A stretch of DNA of 64,000 bases from positions 26,185 to 90,184 of the forward strand of contig MKVW01000004.1 in the NCBI GenBank assembly GCA_001898965.1, written 5' to 3'. The notes under the pieces are model-generated. The model saw only the letters and a list, made by a program, of their open reading frames with translations, made no database searches and was not told where the DNA came from. Below are positions 8,191-16,999 of this stretch, one piece after another. Both the position numbers and the translations under genes were made by a program. Origin of the DNA: Rhizobiales bacterium 62-17. Lineage in GTDB: Bacteria; Pseudomonadota; Alphaproteobacteria; Rhizobiales; Beijerinckiaceae. The stretch's first letter is position 1. Each line of letters starts with the position of its first letter.

Positions 8191-9098
8191 GCTTCCAGAG
8201 TGCCTTCCATAACCGGCACGGCCGCGCCGCCGATGGCGGCGCTTTGGAGAACGCCGTCGACGACGCTCAACTTCAGCATGATCTGGCTGGGCCGCCCCAT
8301 TTCATAGCCTTGTTCGATGACGATGAGATGTTCGCCATCCTCGGGTTTTTCATAGGCCATGCAGACACCAGCGAAAGCCGCGGCCGCCGAGCCGGTAGCC
8401 GGATCCTCGGCGATACCAAGCTTCGGCGCGAACATCCGCGCATGGACGTGATGGCCGTCATCCGACACCTGCTTGGTATAGAGCAAAGCGCCAAAGCCGC
8501 CCTCGCCCGGAAAGGCCGCGTCCCAATGCGCCAGGTTGACGCGCGCACGCGCGACGGCCGCGAGAGAGGCCACTGGTACGAAACTCAACGCCACGCCTGC
8601 AGACCACACGCCAGTCTGATGGCCGTCAAAGCCAATATCGCTTTCATCCACCGAAAGGGCTTGCGCCACATCCGCAAGGGCGCCCGTCTCGCCGAGGCGC
8701 TGCGGCAGACGCGGCAAAATAAATTCAGCCTCGGCTTGCCGGCCTTTACGTTGCCGCACTGTGCAGGAAACCGCCCCGATCTCCTCCTCGATCACGAGAC
8801 CGACGTCCTGGACCTGGATGAGCCGTGGTGCTTTCATCAAGCCGATGGCCACCGCCGCGCCAATCGTCGGATGGCCGGCAAAAGGCAATTCGGCGCCCGG
8901 CGTAAAAATGCGGACCCGCGCCGTATTCACCGGATCGCGCGCTTCCAGCAGGAAAATCGTTTCCGATAGATTGAACTCACGCGCGATCCGCTGCATGTCG
9001 TCGCCCGACAAGCCTTCGCTATCGATCACGACCGCCAGCGGATTGCCGCCAAAACGGCGTTCGGTGAACACGTCGAGAGTTTGAAACTTGCGTTGCAT
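8187..9098 (-). CDS. PhzF-family isomerase/epimerase-like protein
   Basis: A 303-residue PhzF-like protein with the diaminopimelate-epimerase fold in two halves. The N-terminus FQTLDVFTERRFGGNPLAVV and NLSETIFLL with the catalytic-type glutamate near residue 46 are typical, as is RIFTPGAELPFAGHPTIGAA; the second half has MFAPKLGIAEDPATGSAAAAF, matching the EDPATGSA signature. In Pseudomonas PhzF acts in phenazine synthesis, but no phenazine genes are nearby, so this is one of the many family members of unknown substrate. It is coupled to a downstream Nudix gene. Confidence 0.92.
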   Translation of the reverse strand: MQRKFQTLDVFTERRFGGNPLAVVIDSEGLSGDDMQRIAREFNLSETIFLLEARDPVNTARVRIFTPGAELPFAGHPTIGAAVAIGLMKAPRLIQVQDVGLVIEEEIGAVSCTVRQRKGRQAEAEFILPRLPQRLGETGALADVAQALSVDESDIGFDGHQTGVWSAGVALSFVPVASLAAVARARVNLAHWDAAFPGEGGFGALLYTKQVSDDGHHVHARMFAPKLGIAEDPATGSAAAAFAGVCMAYEKPEDGEHLIVIEQGYEMGRPSQIMLKLSVVDGVLQSAAIGGAAVPVMEGTLEA

Positions 9099-9163
9099 GA
9101 TCTAAATTCCGGAGCGCCATTGGCGCATGGCCGGCGATCAGATGCAAGTGTTCACAAAAGTAG

Positions 9164-9556
9164 CTAAAATCGTGCGTTTGCCGGCTTCCAAAAAACAAAC
9201 AGCGTCAAAAGGACGAAATTAAGCGTCGGAACAGCGACACAAACGAGAACCGTTGCGATGAGGGGCGGCCAGTTCATGATGTCTGTCAAAAGCAAAGGCA
9301 CGACCACAGCCACCAGATAGCCGGCAAGATTAGCGACAATGAAGCGCGGCACTGCCTTGCCATGCGGGGTGTCCGATTGAAACGTCAGCAGCCGATGCCC
9401 CAAATAAGAGCAGGCACCCGATATCCCATAGGCGATGAGAGAAGTTAAAGAGGCTGGCCGCACGCCCAGACGCAACAGCAGCGTCGCACAGAAAAAATAG
9501 ATGATTGCCGCAGCAATACCGACCGTAGCAAAAACGAAAATGCGCCGCGAGCGCAT
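9164..9556 (-). CDS. GtrA-family membrane protein (putative lipid-linked sugar flippase)
   Basis: A 130-residue protein with four predicted membrane helices separated by short loops, and the GtrA hallmark RFIVANLAGYLVAV and YGISGACSYLGHRLLTF. GtrA proteins are thought to move undecaprenyl-phosphate-linked sugars across the inner membrane. It is the last gene of a six-gene run; its start overlaps the preceding methyltransferase stop by one base. Presence of a GtrB-like glycosyltransferase two genes upstream supports a Gtr-type role. Confidence 0.88.
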   Translation of the reverse strand: MRSRRIFVFATVGIAAAIIYFFCATLLLRLGVRPASLTSLIAYGISGACSYLGHRLLTFQSDTPHGKAVPRFIVANLAGYLVAVVVPLLLTDIMNWPPLIATVLVCVAVPTLNFVLLTLFVFWKPANARF

Positions 9557-10245
9557 TACCGCACCATGCCCAGTGTCAAATACTGTCCGCCCAATGGCAG
9601 TCGCGCGAAAGCCCGTTCAATGGCCTGCAATGGCCTAACAGCGAACGGCGACAATAAAAAATAGCGCGTCTCAACATCCACGATTCCTGACTGTCGCATC
9701 AACGCTTCTGTGCGCGCTTTTCCAAGAAGAACCGCATCCGCATCAAAAGCACAACGAGCCACACCAAGCCGCGTCAACGGATTAAGAGGGTTATGTTCGA
9801 TGATACAAATAAAACCGCCCGGCCGCACCACACGGCGCATTTCGTCGACAAAGGACTGCCACTGCACCACCGGAACATGATGTATAACGCAAACGGTCAA
9901 CGCGAAATCGACCGATCGGTCGGAAAGCGGTAAACGTTGTCCATCGTAGCTTTCATAAACGTTCGCCGGATGACGATCGCGCGCTTCGGCTATACTTTCG
10001 GAGGACGTGTCGACGCCCGTGATACGCCCGAACATAGGCATCAGTAGATCGTGCATCGATCCGACGCCACATCCGACATCGACCAGATGCTTATCAGAAG
10101 GGTCGAACTGGCGAGTCTTCAGCATCTCATCCATAAGTTCGATCTTGGCCCGCAAGAAGAACTCGTGGGCCAAGCCGGTGAAAGCGACCGATTGTTCAAC
10201 CGCGCTTCCATAGGATTTGCGATAGGCGTCGAACGTTTCGCTCAT
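9556..10245 (-). CDS. Class I SAM-dependent methyltransferase
   Basis: A 229-residue methyltransferase. Motif I is clear as LVDVGCGVGSMHDLLMP near residue 52, followed by GVDTSSESIAEA for the acidic motif II, DFALTVCVIHHVP as motif IV and RVVRPGGFICIIEH as motif VI. Its start overlaps the GT2 stop by 4 bp, and GtrA begins at its last stop base, so it is tightly built into the glycan operon. Sugar or lipid O-methylation is inferred from context only. Confidence 0.9.
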   Translation of the reverse strand: MSETFDAYRKSYGSAVEQSVAFTGLAHEFFLRAKIELMDEMLKTRQFDPSDKHLVDVGCGVGSMHDLLMPMFGRITGVDTSSESIAEARDRHPANVYESYDGQRLPLSDRSVDFALTVCVIHHVPVVQWQSFVDEMRRVVRPGGFICIIEHNPLNPLTRLGVARCAFDADAVLLGKARTEALMRQSGIVDVETRYFLLSPFAVRPLQAIERAFARLPLGGQYLTLGMVR

Positions 10246-11228
10246 GCGCTTCGCGCCGCCGGCAAATGGACCGCTTTACTATCTTCAAAGCCAACGCGCT
10301 CGTTGACGACATAAAGCGGACGCTGTTTCACTTCACTATGGATGCGACCGATATAGAGGCCGATAATGCCTGTCATCAGCATATTGGCACCGCAGAGGAA
10401 GGAAACGACGACCATTGTCGACGCCCATCCTTCAATAATCTGGCCTCCTATCAACTTGAGGCCGATGACGTAAAGACCATAGAGCAATGCCAGCACGGAG
10501 ACGCCCATACCTCCCCAGATCGCCAAGCGCAGCGGCACATCTGAAAAGCCGATGAGGCCGGTTACGGCCAGACGGATCATCTTCCACAGAGGATATTTCG
10601 TCTCGCCCGCAGCTCTTGCTGGGCGGTCGAATTCGACCGCTGTCTGCTTAAAGCCAAGCCAGGCAAACATCCCGCGCACAAAGCGGTCTCGTTCGGGCAT
10701 CTGAAGAAAGGCGTCTAGAGCGTTACGACCCACCAGTCGAAAATCGCCAACGTCTTCGGGAATAGATACCGACGACATTCGGTTCAAGGCCCGATAAAAC
10801 AGGCGTGCGCTGCGGAGCTTGAAGCGGCTCTCGCCCTCACGCAGCAATCGTTTGGCATAGACGATGGAAAATCCTTCCCGCCATTTGCCAATCATCTCGA
10901 GAATAAGCTCGGGCGGATCTTGTAGGTCGCCATCCATGACGATCACTGCCTCACCACTCGCCGCTTCCATACCCGCAGATATTGCTATTTGATGGCCAAA
11001 GTTGCGTGACAGACTGAGGTACTTGAAGCGATCGTCGTGGAGCGCTTTGGCTCGCAGGAATATGCCCGTCGTGTCGGAGCTTCCATCGTTGACGAGGATG
11101 ACCTCCGCCGGCGCATCGAGCCGAGCGAGCAAGCTCTCCAGACGCAGCGCCAATACTGGCAAGACCGCCTCTTCATTGAAGAGCGGAATAACGATGCTGT
11201 AGACAACCTGGGGTTTCGTGGATTGCAT
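10242..11228 (-). CDS. GT2 glycosyltransferase, GtrB/DPM1-like with two C-terminal membrane helices
   Basis: Bactoprenol-phosphate sugar transferase type enzyme, 328 residues. The GT-A domain shows YSIVIPLFNEEAVLPVL, the nucleotide-binding EVILVNDGSSDTT and the metal-binding VIVMDGDLQDPPELI; two hydrophobic segments follow at about residues 235-300, and the protein ends with a cytoplasmic tail containing GRIHSEVKQRPLYVV, a normal GtrB end. ATG 11228 with AGGGTGA upstream fits the usual GtrB N-terminus; earlier in-frame codons would add about 30 unrelated residues overlapping the previous gene. It would load a sugar from a nucleotide donor onto undecaprenyl phosphate for the GtrA-like flippase. 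Confidence 0.92.
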   Translation of the reverse strand: MQSTKPQVVYSIVIPLFNEEAVLPVLALRLESLLARLDAPAEVILVNDGSSDTTGIFLRAKALHDDRFKYLSLSRNFGHQIAISAGMEAASGEAVIVMDGDLQDPPELILEMIGKWREGFSIVYAKRLLREGESRFKLRSARLFYRALNRMSSVSIPEDVGDFRLVGRNALDAFLQMPERDRFVRGMFAWLGFKQTAVEFDRPARAAGETKYPLWKMIRLAVTGLIGFSDVPLRLAIWGGMGVSVLALLYGLYVIGLKLIGGQIIEGWASTMVVVSFLCGANMLMTGIIGLYIGRIHSEVKQRPLYVVNERVGFEDSKAVHLPAARSA

Positions 11229-11268
11229 GAAGGTCACCCTAGTTGGGGACAACATACGGCCAGTGGCG

Positions 11269-12870
11269 TTAAGGAATAATTGAGGATCGTAGGTCCGGAC
11301 GCCGTCGCAGGATATCAACCGTATAACCCGTACCCCTCGTCTCTATCCTTTCGGCGAGTTCATAATGGTCGAGCTCCTTCTTCATGCCAGGAAAGACGCG
11401 CAACCGATCGTGCAGCGGCGTTTCCTTCGATAAAGACAGAAGAATGTCCGGACGGTTGCGTCGAAGGTCCGCGAGGAAGACCGCAAGATCGGCATTCATC
11501 GCATCCTCGATGGCCGACAAGCTTGACGGAGATAGATCGGGCCGACTCCGTTGCAGTCGAATACCGTTTGTCATGACCCATAGCGCGGGCTGTGTCGCTC
11601 CCCAGCGCCCGTTCACCATGCGGGTCACGGGATGGCCCACGGCAATGTCGCCCGACAGACTGGCTATGACCGGATTGGGATGAAGACGCGTGATCGCGTC
11701 GGCGAGCGCCTGATGATGAGGATGAATGAAAAGCAGCGGCGAAAAGCTGATGAGCGCCCCTACCCCAATAATACCGGGATTAATGACGCGGCACAGCAAG
11801 GACATTCTGGCCAATAGAGGACTGACTTCCGCCTGACGCCCATCTGTTTCCCGCAGAGAGCGATCGAATGCCGCCAGGGCTCCGCCAAGCACACCCAAAG
11901 CAACCACCGGATAGACATGATAAGGCCACAGCTTTCCCTGTATGACAAAGGCGACATAAAATCCCACCGAAGTCGCGAGGACCATCGCGGCCGGATGTCG
12001 GAGGAAGGAACGACCGCAGAAAAGCCAAGAAGTAAGGCACAGCGCGAACAGAATGGGCGTCGCAATCGAACTGAGAGCCTGCAAGCGATCGGCGTTGGGA
12101 AGATAGACGATTGCATTCACCGGCATCGCTATCGTCCAAAACTCTCGGTACAAGACGAATGTACCTACGATGTAAGCAAGGCAGAGAAAGCCTGCGATTA
12201 GATTTTCCGGACTGAAAAGTGTTCTCAGCCGTCGCTGAAAACAGAGTGCCAAGAGGACAGGCAACTCCAAAGCCAGCAGAAAATGCGGCTTGATGATAAC
12301 GACAAGGCCGCCACAGAAACCCGCAGCAATCAAGAGCGACCAACTCAATGCCTTTCCCTCTGCCCGCGCCAGCGTTGCGGCGAGGAATGGCAAGCACAGC
12401 ATCGCCGCAATATGTTCTCGCTCCGAGAATGTATCTCCTGGTAAGACGGCAAAAAGAGCGATAAAAACCGCGGCAAGGAGAAAGCCATTATAACGGCTGA
12501 GCCAACCGGCGCGGGATAGTATCAGGCCCGATAGGACGAAGCTGATCGCAAGTAATCCGAATAGATAGGAAATGACGACGGGCTCTGGCCGAACATGAAG
12601 GAAGCGCGCGAGCATGACGAGTGGCGCATAGAGCCAGACTGAAGCCGGAGGATTGGTTTCACCAATATCGACATAAAGCTTCTTGCCATCGAGCAGCATT
12701 TCGGAGGCCGAAATGAGCCAGCTCGTATCTGTATTCATCGGCAACAGCGCACGTATCCATATCGCGATACCGATCAGCATCAGGATCAGTACCCAACCCA
12801 GATATAGACCGACGGACACACGCACGCCTCGCTCATGCCTGATAAAGGGAAAGCCGAACGAAGCGGACAT
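11269..12870 (-). CDS. Polytopic membrane protein, putative GT-C glycosyltransferase
   Basis: A 533-residue protein with roughly ten membrane helices in the first 420 residues and a soluble C-terminal part of about 110. The first external loop after helix 1 contains MNTDTSWLISA and DIGETNPPASVWLY. An acidic residue in this loop and a conserved N-P-P are typical of GT-C enzymes, which take sugar from a polyprenyl-phosphate donor on the periplasmic side. It would fill the GtrC slot next to GtrB-like and GtrA-like genes. ATG 12870 has TGAGG seven bases upstream and lies 7 bp after the methyltransferase stop. No specific family name is certain. Confidence 0.72.
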   Translation of the reverse strand: MSASFGFPFIRHERGVRVSVGLYLGWVLILMLIGIAIWIRALLPMNTDTSWLISASEMLLDGKKLYVDIGETNPPASVWLYAPLVMLARFLHVRPEPVVISYLFGLLAISFVLSGLILSRAGWLSRYNGFLLAAVFIALFAVLPGDTFSEREHIAAMLCLPFLAATLARAEGKALSWSLLIAAGFCGGLVVIIKPHFLLALELPVLLALCFQRRLRTLFSPENLIAGFLCLAYIVGTFVLYREFWTIAMPVNAIVYLPNADRLQALSSIATPILFALCLTSWLFCGRSFLRHPAAMVLATSVGFYVAFVIQGKLWPYHVYPVVALGVLGGALAAFDRSLRETDGRQAEVSPLLARMSLLCRVINPGIIGVGALISFSPLLFIHPHHQALADAITRLHPNPVIASLSGDIAVGHPVTRMVNGRWGATQPALWVMTNGIRLQRSRPDLSPSSLSAIEDAMNADLAVFLADLRRNRPDILLSLSKETPLHDRLRVFPGMKKELDHYELAERIETRGTGYTVDILRRRPDLRSSIIP

Positions 12871-12877
12871 CGAAACC

Positions 12878-13807
12878 TCAGGCTTTACGCAAAACGAGTT
12901 CCATCTGCGACAACTTCGCGAACGGCCTGCGAATGAAGTCAAAGGCAGCGAACATGGCTTGCAGGAAAGGTATAAGCGGGTGCGTTATCGCTGGATGTTC
13001 GGCATCAACCTTGACGAGCCCCATGCGACGCAGAAAATCGAGCGTCGAGACGCTCCAGAATGGCGCACCTTGCGTATAATTGAATGAAACCACTTCAAGG
13101 CCACTGCGGCGACATAGCTCAACGAGGCTTTCGCGCGTGAACAGCACGAAGTGCCGCGGCGTGTGCAAGCCGCCCCACGAACGATGTCGAAAGAGCCGCG
13201 CGTCGAGGGCATCGAAATTGGGCGTTTTAAGAAATAGGCGGCCATCGGGGGAAAGCATATCCGCCGCCTTGCACAGAACGCTTCCCGGATCGGCCACATG
13301 CTCGATGAGATTGAGCATGAAAATCAGATCGAAGGGACGATTGGCAGAAAAGCTCTCGATCGATCCAAGGGCAAAACCATGTCCCGCCGCTTCAGCCAGC
13401 GTACCCGCCCTCGCATCGATATCCACGACACACGTATAAGTGAAGCGATTGTCGACAAGCCTCAACTGATCGAGCAACCAACCCGATCCACCGCCGACAT
13501 CGAGAGCCGCGAGATCCTGCCCCGGAATTTTCGCGCTGACGGCACGAAAGGCATGCCGATCCAAAGCTTGTTTTATGCGTTGCACCAAACTCGGCTTTTG
13601 CCCGACAAACGAATAATAATTTTTCGGATAAATCGTCTGCAAGGCATCGCGCAGCATCGGCGTGATGAACAGCACGTCACAGGCTTCGCAGCGACGAAAA
13701 TCGAAGGTTCCAGTCGGCGTGAAATATTCAATGTCCCGTGCAGTCGCCCAGAACGATGTACTGGACTTTCCGCATAATGGACAAATGGCCTGATGGTAAT
13801 CACTCAT
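12878..13807 (-). CDS. Zinc-ribbon class I SAM methyltransferase
   Basis: A 309-residue protein with an N-terminal zinc-binding element, CPLCG near residue 9 and CEAC near residue 40. A Methyltransf_23-like domain follows: motif I LAALDVGGGSGWLLDQ, then VVDIDARAG, FMLNLIEHVADP and SPDGRLFLKTPN. The order and the C-terminal helices match sugar or lipid-modifying methyltransferases found in surface-glycan clusters. Three bases separate it from the upstream desaturase and 7 bp from the GT-C-like gene, so it is certainly co-transcribed. The substrate is unknown. Confidence 0.88.
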   Translation of the reverse strand: MSDYHQAICPLCGKSSTSFWATARDIEYFTPTGTFDFRRCEACDVLFITPMLRDALQTIYPKNYYSFVGQKPSLVQRIKQALDRHAFRAVSAKIPGQDLAALDVGGGSGWLLDQLRLVDNRFTYTCVVDIDARAGTLAEAAGHGFALGSIESFSANRPFDLIFMLNLIEHVADPGSVLCKAADMLSPDGRLFLKTPNFDALDARLFRHRSWGGLHTPRHFVLFTRESLVELCRRSGLEVVSFNYTQGAPFWSVSTLDFLRRMGLVKVDAEHPAITHPLIPFLQAMFAAFDFIRRPFAKLSQMELVLRKA

Positions 13808-13810
13808 GTT

Positions 13811-14773
13811 TCAACCGGCGGTGAGCAGAGAGCGGAACGTATGCCAATAGGTGCTGCGCCGCGACACGAGATGGTCTCGCAACGGCGTTTCCAGCAGATA
13901 GGCTTCGAACTCTCGCAAGTTGGTATAAGAGAGTTGTGGTTCCCAGTGATGCAGGAGATGCCGATTGAACCCGGCGCCGCCCAACACCGCATCGATAGGC
14001 CCGTCGCCGAACAGTCTGGTGTAAGCGCCGTGGGCTTCGGCGAAATAATTGACGTGAGCCAGCGCGTCCGGGCGGCGATGCTCCAGCAATTGGCGCAATG
14101 CTCCCAAGAAGGGAAAAACGATGGCAACACCAGCAATCCAGCCGAGTGCCAACCACCAATAGCCCACAGCAAAACTGCCCATGACGATCGCCAGATGCGA
14201 ACACACGCCCAGGACCACAGGCCAACTTAGCGCTCCTCCGCGATCGCCCCTTGAAGGCCCTTTGATGCCGCGCCGGAAAGCCAGAACTTCAAATGCGCGC
14301 CAGCCCGTCAGCGATTTCAGGAGAAACGTCGGATTCAAAGCGAAGAAATAAGTATGTTCGCTGTCATCTGGTTGACCAAGCTCGCGATGATGCCGGAAAT
14401 GCACCAGACGATATTTGCCGACCGTCGTACCAGCCATCCATGAGACCAACAGGTCACAAATCAGATCGCTCTGTTGTCGATCGGAGGCGAGGTTGTAATG
14501 CGCGCCTTCGTGAATGAATAACTGTAGATATGCGATCGAGGCACCGATCAGCGCAGCTCCGATCGCTGCCGCGACCAGCCACGAGATGCCGAACGATGGT
14601 AAAATAGCCGTCAGCAAGCATGATAGAGCCAACGCCAGATAGCCGAGCCCAATGTCGCGATAGACAATGCGATATCGCGGCCGCAACTGGCGAATGAAAT
14701 CGACGAGCCGGGTACCAGCAGCGTTCCGCAGCGCCATGCGCTGGTTCGCATAAAGAGCAATATCGTCGGTCAC
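13811..14773 (-). CDS. Membrane fatty acid desaturase/hydroxylase-family protein
   Basis: A 320-residue integral membrane di-iron protein. Three histidine boxes are visible: HEGAH near residue 89, HFRHH near residue 126 and HLLHH near residue 273; between them lie four or more hydrophobic segments. The family introduces double bonds or hydroxyl groups into acyl chains or related lipids. It is the first gene of the six-gene operon, which ties lipid modification to sugar transfer and methylation. Acyl-lipid, sphingolipid or carotenoid substrates are all possible; context favours a membrane glycolipid. Confidence 0.87.
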   Translation of the reverse strand: MTDDIALYANQRMALRNAAGTRLVDFIRQLRPRYRIVYRDIGLGYLALALSCLLTAILPSFGISWLVAAAIGAALIGASIAYLQLFIHEGAHYNLASDRQQSDLICDLLVSWMAGTTVGKYRLVHFRHHRELGQPDDSEHTYFFALNPTFLLKSLTGWRAFEVLAFRRGIKGPSRGDRGGALSWPVVLGVCSHLAIVMGSFAVGYWWLALGWIAGVAIVFPFLGALRQLLEHRRPDALAHVNYFAEAHGAYTRLFGDGPIDAVLGGAGFNRHLLHHWEPQLSYTNLREFEAYLLETPLRDHLVSRRSTYWHTFRSLLTAG

Positions 14774-14865
14774 TGGCCTGTCCCGCGCGGCAGGGCGCGA
14801 TCGGGCAGGACCGCAGCCGGTTGAACCTAGCGCGGGGCCATTAATACGGGCTTAATTGGAACTCT

Positions 14866-14893
14866 CGTTTTCCAGGCTCAGGCCGGGAAAACG
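14866..14893 (-). terminator. Hairpin after the ABC operon
   Basis: CGTTTTCC (14866-14873) pairs exactly with GGAAAACG (14886-14893) around a 12-nt loop. It begins 13 bp beyond the stop of the last gene of the ABC operon and ahead of the desaturase. No U-tract follows on the minus strand, so it is a weak terminator candidate. Confidence 0.35.
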
Positions 14894-14905
14894 CTCCCAA
14901 AACAG

Positions 14906-15931
14906 CTATTTCACCGTTTCCGCTGCCTTCTTGGCGAAGCGGTCGTCAAAAGTGCGGCCAAGATCGACCTTGGCGTCCTTCATTTCCGGGTCGAACTTCA
15001 CCAGCATGTCGAGGGTCGATTGCATGCCTTCGCGCGGGATGAGGCCGGTTAGCGAATAGGACGGCAGCGAGTTTTTCACTGCCAGCATGTAAAGCTCCTT
15101 GTCGCCGAGTAGATATTGCTCCGGCACCGTGGCGGCCACATCGGCCGGGCTCGCGGTCTTCAGCCAGACCAAAGCCTTGTAGAGCGCATTGACCACGGCC
15201 TGGGTGGTGCGCGGCGATTTTTCGGCGAAATCGGCTTTCAGATAGACCACCGCCGCCGGGTTGGAGCCGCCGAACAAGGCGCGCGTGCCCTCTTCCGTGC
15301 GGGTGTCATAGACGATGCGCACGTCGCCCGAACGCTCGAGGAAGGACAGAACGGGCTCAAGGTGGGAAATCGCCTGGATCTCGCCCTTCTGGATCGCCGC
15401 CAGCGCCGACTGCGCCGAGCCGATGCCAATATAGGCGGCATCCGACGGGGACAAACCCGACTTGGCCATGATGAAGTTCATCAGCATGTTGGTGGACGAG
15501 CCCGGCGCGGTGACGCCAATCTTCATGCCTTTGAAATCGGCAGGCCCGTCCCATTTGACGCCCTTCTTCACTGCCACGGCGATCGCTGGGAAGCGGCCGA
15601 GTTCAAGCACGGCGCGAATGTCCTGCCCCTTGGCCTGCATGCGGATAGTGTGTTCATAGGCGCCGGTTACGACATCGACAGAACCGCCGACCAACGCCTG
15701 CAGCGAACGCGAGCCGCCGGCGAAATCCTGGATTTCGACGTTCAGCCCTTCGTCCTTGAAGAAGCCCTTCTGCTCGGCGATCGTCAGCGGCAGATAATAG
15801 AGCAGCGCCTTGCCGCCGACGCCCAGCTTGATGTTCGGCTTTTCCGGCCCGGTCTGCGCCTGTGCCGCGAAAGCCAAAACAGCGACGGAAGCCGCCATCA
15901 ACAGTCGCCCGAACATCTTCGACGTCATCAT
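14906..15931 (-). CDS. ABC transporter substrate-binding protein, NMT1/SsuA-like
   Basis: A 341-residue periplasmic binding protein of the SsuA/TauA/NMT1 superfamily (aliphatic sulfonate, nitrate, thiamine-precursor type). The signal peptide ends FAAQAQ; the mature protein starts with NIKLGVGGKALLYYLPLTIAEQ and contains GFFKDEGLNVEIQDF, a classic segment of this fold. The start has GGAGGAAGAG upstream and two adjacent ATG codons. It is the last gene of an operon with a matching permease and ATPase, so it is probably the cognate receptor. The ligand is unknown. Confidence 0.92.
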   Translation of the reverse strand: MMTSKMFGRLLMAASVAVLAFAAQAQTGPEKPNIKLGVGGKALLYYLPLTIAEQKGFFKDEGLNVEIQDFAGGSRSLQALVGGSVDVVTGAYEHTIRMQAKGQDIRAVLELGRFPAIAVAVKKGVKWDGPADFKGMKIGVTAPGSSTNMLMNFIMAKSGLSPSDAAYIGIGSAQSALAAIQKGEIQAISHLEPVLSFLERSGDVRIVYDTRTEEGTRALFGGSNPAAVVYLKADFAEKSPRTTQAVVNALYKALVWLKTASPADVAATVPEQYLLGDKELYMLAVKNSLPSYSLTGLIPREGMQSTLDMLVKFDPEMKDAKVDLGRTFDDRFAKKAAETVK

Positions 15932-15987
15932 CTCTTCCTCCCGCTGTCGTGTGCGGCACCGCCTATGTGGCGATGCCGCTCTTCATC

Positions 15988-16965
15988 TTAATCCAAGGAA
16001 ACGCCGGCCGCCTTGACGATCGGCGCCCATTTGGCCAGTTCAGCCTTGATGTGAGCGTCGAGCTCTTCCGGCGTGCCGCCGGCCGCCATGGCGCTGAGAT
16101 CGGCCAGTTTCTGCTTCACCTGCGGATCGCTGGTCGCCTTGTTCGACGCATCGTTGAGAATGGTGATCACATTCTTCGGCGTATTTGCCGGCGCCAGGAA
16201 GGCGTTCCAGGTGTAGGTCTCGTAGCCCGGCACACCGGCCTCGATCATGGTCGGAATGTCGGGCGCGGCCGGGCTGCGTTCCTTGGTCGTCACCGCCAGA
16301 GCCCGCGCACCGCCACCACGGATCTGTTCGATCGCCGACGGCAGGTTATCGAACATGATCGGCACCTGGCCGCTGATCAGATCGGCGAGAGCCGGACCAC
16401 CGCCGCGATAAGGCACGTGAACGAAGTCAGTCTGGGTCAGCGATTTGAACAGTTCGCCCGACAGATGCAGCGGTGTGGCGACGCCCGACGAGGCATAGCT
16501 GTATTTGCCGGGGCTGGCCTTGAGCAGAGCGATCAGTTCCTTCACGTCCTTCGCCGGAAACTTCGGCGTCACAATCAGGACATTTGGCACATAGGCGAGC
16601 AGCGCGACCGAGGAGAAATCCTTCACCGGATCGAACGGCAGCTTCTTGAACGCCGCCGGATTGATCGCATGGGTCGCGACGGTGGCGAGCAACAGCGTGT
16701 AACCGTCGGGCGCGGCCTTGGCGACGGCGGTCGCCCCAGTGCTGCCGCCGGCCCCTGCCCGGTTTTCCACCACCACCGACTGGCCCAAAAGCTCGCTCAT
16801 TTTTTGGGCAATGACGCGCGCGACGATATCAGTGGAACCGCCAGCGGCGAACGGCACGACGACGGTCACGGGGCGTGTCGGAAAATTCTGCGCCCATGAT
16901 GGAACGCTCACGGCCGACGCCAGACCCATGGCGAGAACACCAGTCAACAGACTGCGACGCTTCAT
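15988..16965 (-). CDS. Bug/TctC-family solute-binding protein inside an ABC operon
   Basis: A 325-residue Bug receptor with signal peptide ending SWAQ and mature start NFPTRPVTVVVPFAAGGSTD. It also has VVENRAGAGGSTGATAVAKA and VPYRGGGPALADLISGQV. The start ATG has AAGGAGGG upstream. It sits between the permease gene and the NMT1-type receptor gene, in the same direction and with short gaps. Bug proteins normally serve tripartite tricarboxylate transporters, so its place inside an SsuBC-like ABC operon is unusual. Confidence 0.92.
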   Translation of the reverse strand: MKRRSLLTGVLAMGLASAVSVPSWAQNFPTRPVTVVVPFAAGGSTDIVARVIAQKMSELLGQSVVVENRAGAGGSTGATAVAKAAPDGYTLLLATVATHAINPAAFKKLPFDPVKDFSSVALLAYVPNVLIVTPKFPAKDVKELIALLKASPGKYSYASSGVATPLHLSGELFKSLTQTDFVHVPYRGGGPALADLISGQVPIMFDNLPSAIEQIRGGGARALAVTTKERSPAAPDIPTMIEAGVPGYETYTWNAFLAPANTPKNVITILNDASNKATSDPQVKQKLADLSAMAAGGTPEELDAHIKAELAKWAPIVKAAGVSLD

Positions 16966-16999
16966 ACTTCCCTCCTTGCTGAGCCCGCGCGCGCTTCCC

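Noticed and set aside
8187..9098. PhzF-like gene as evidence for phenazine synthesis
   Set aside because: No phzA-E or G homologues nearby; PhzF-like proteins are widespread with unknown functions.
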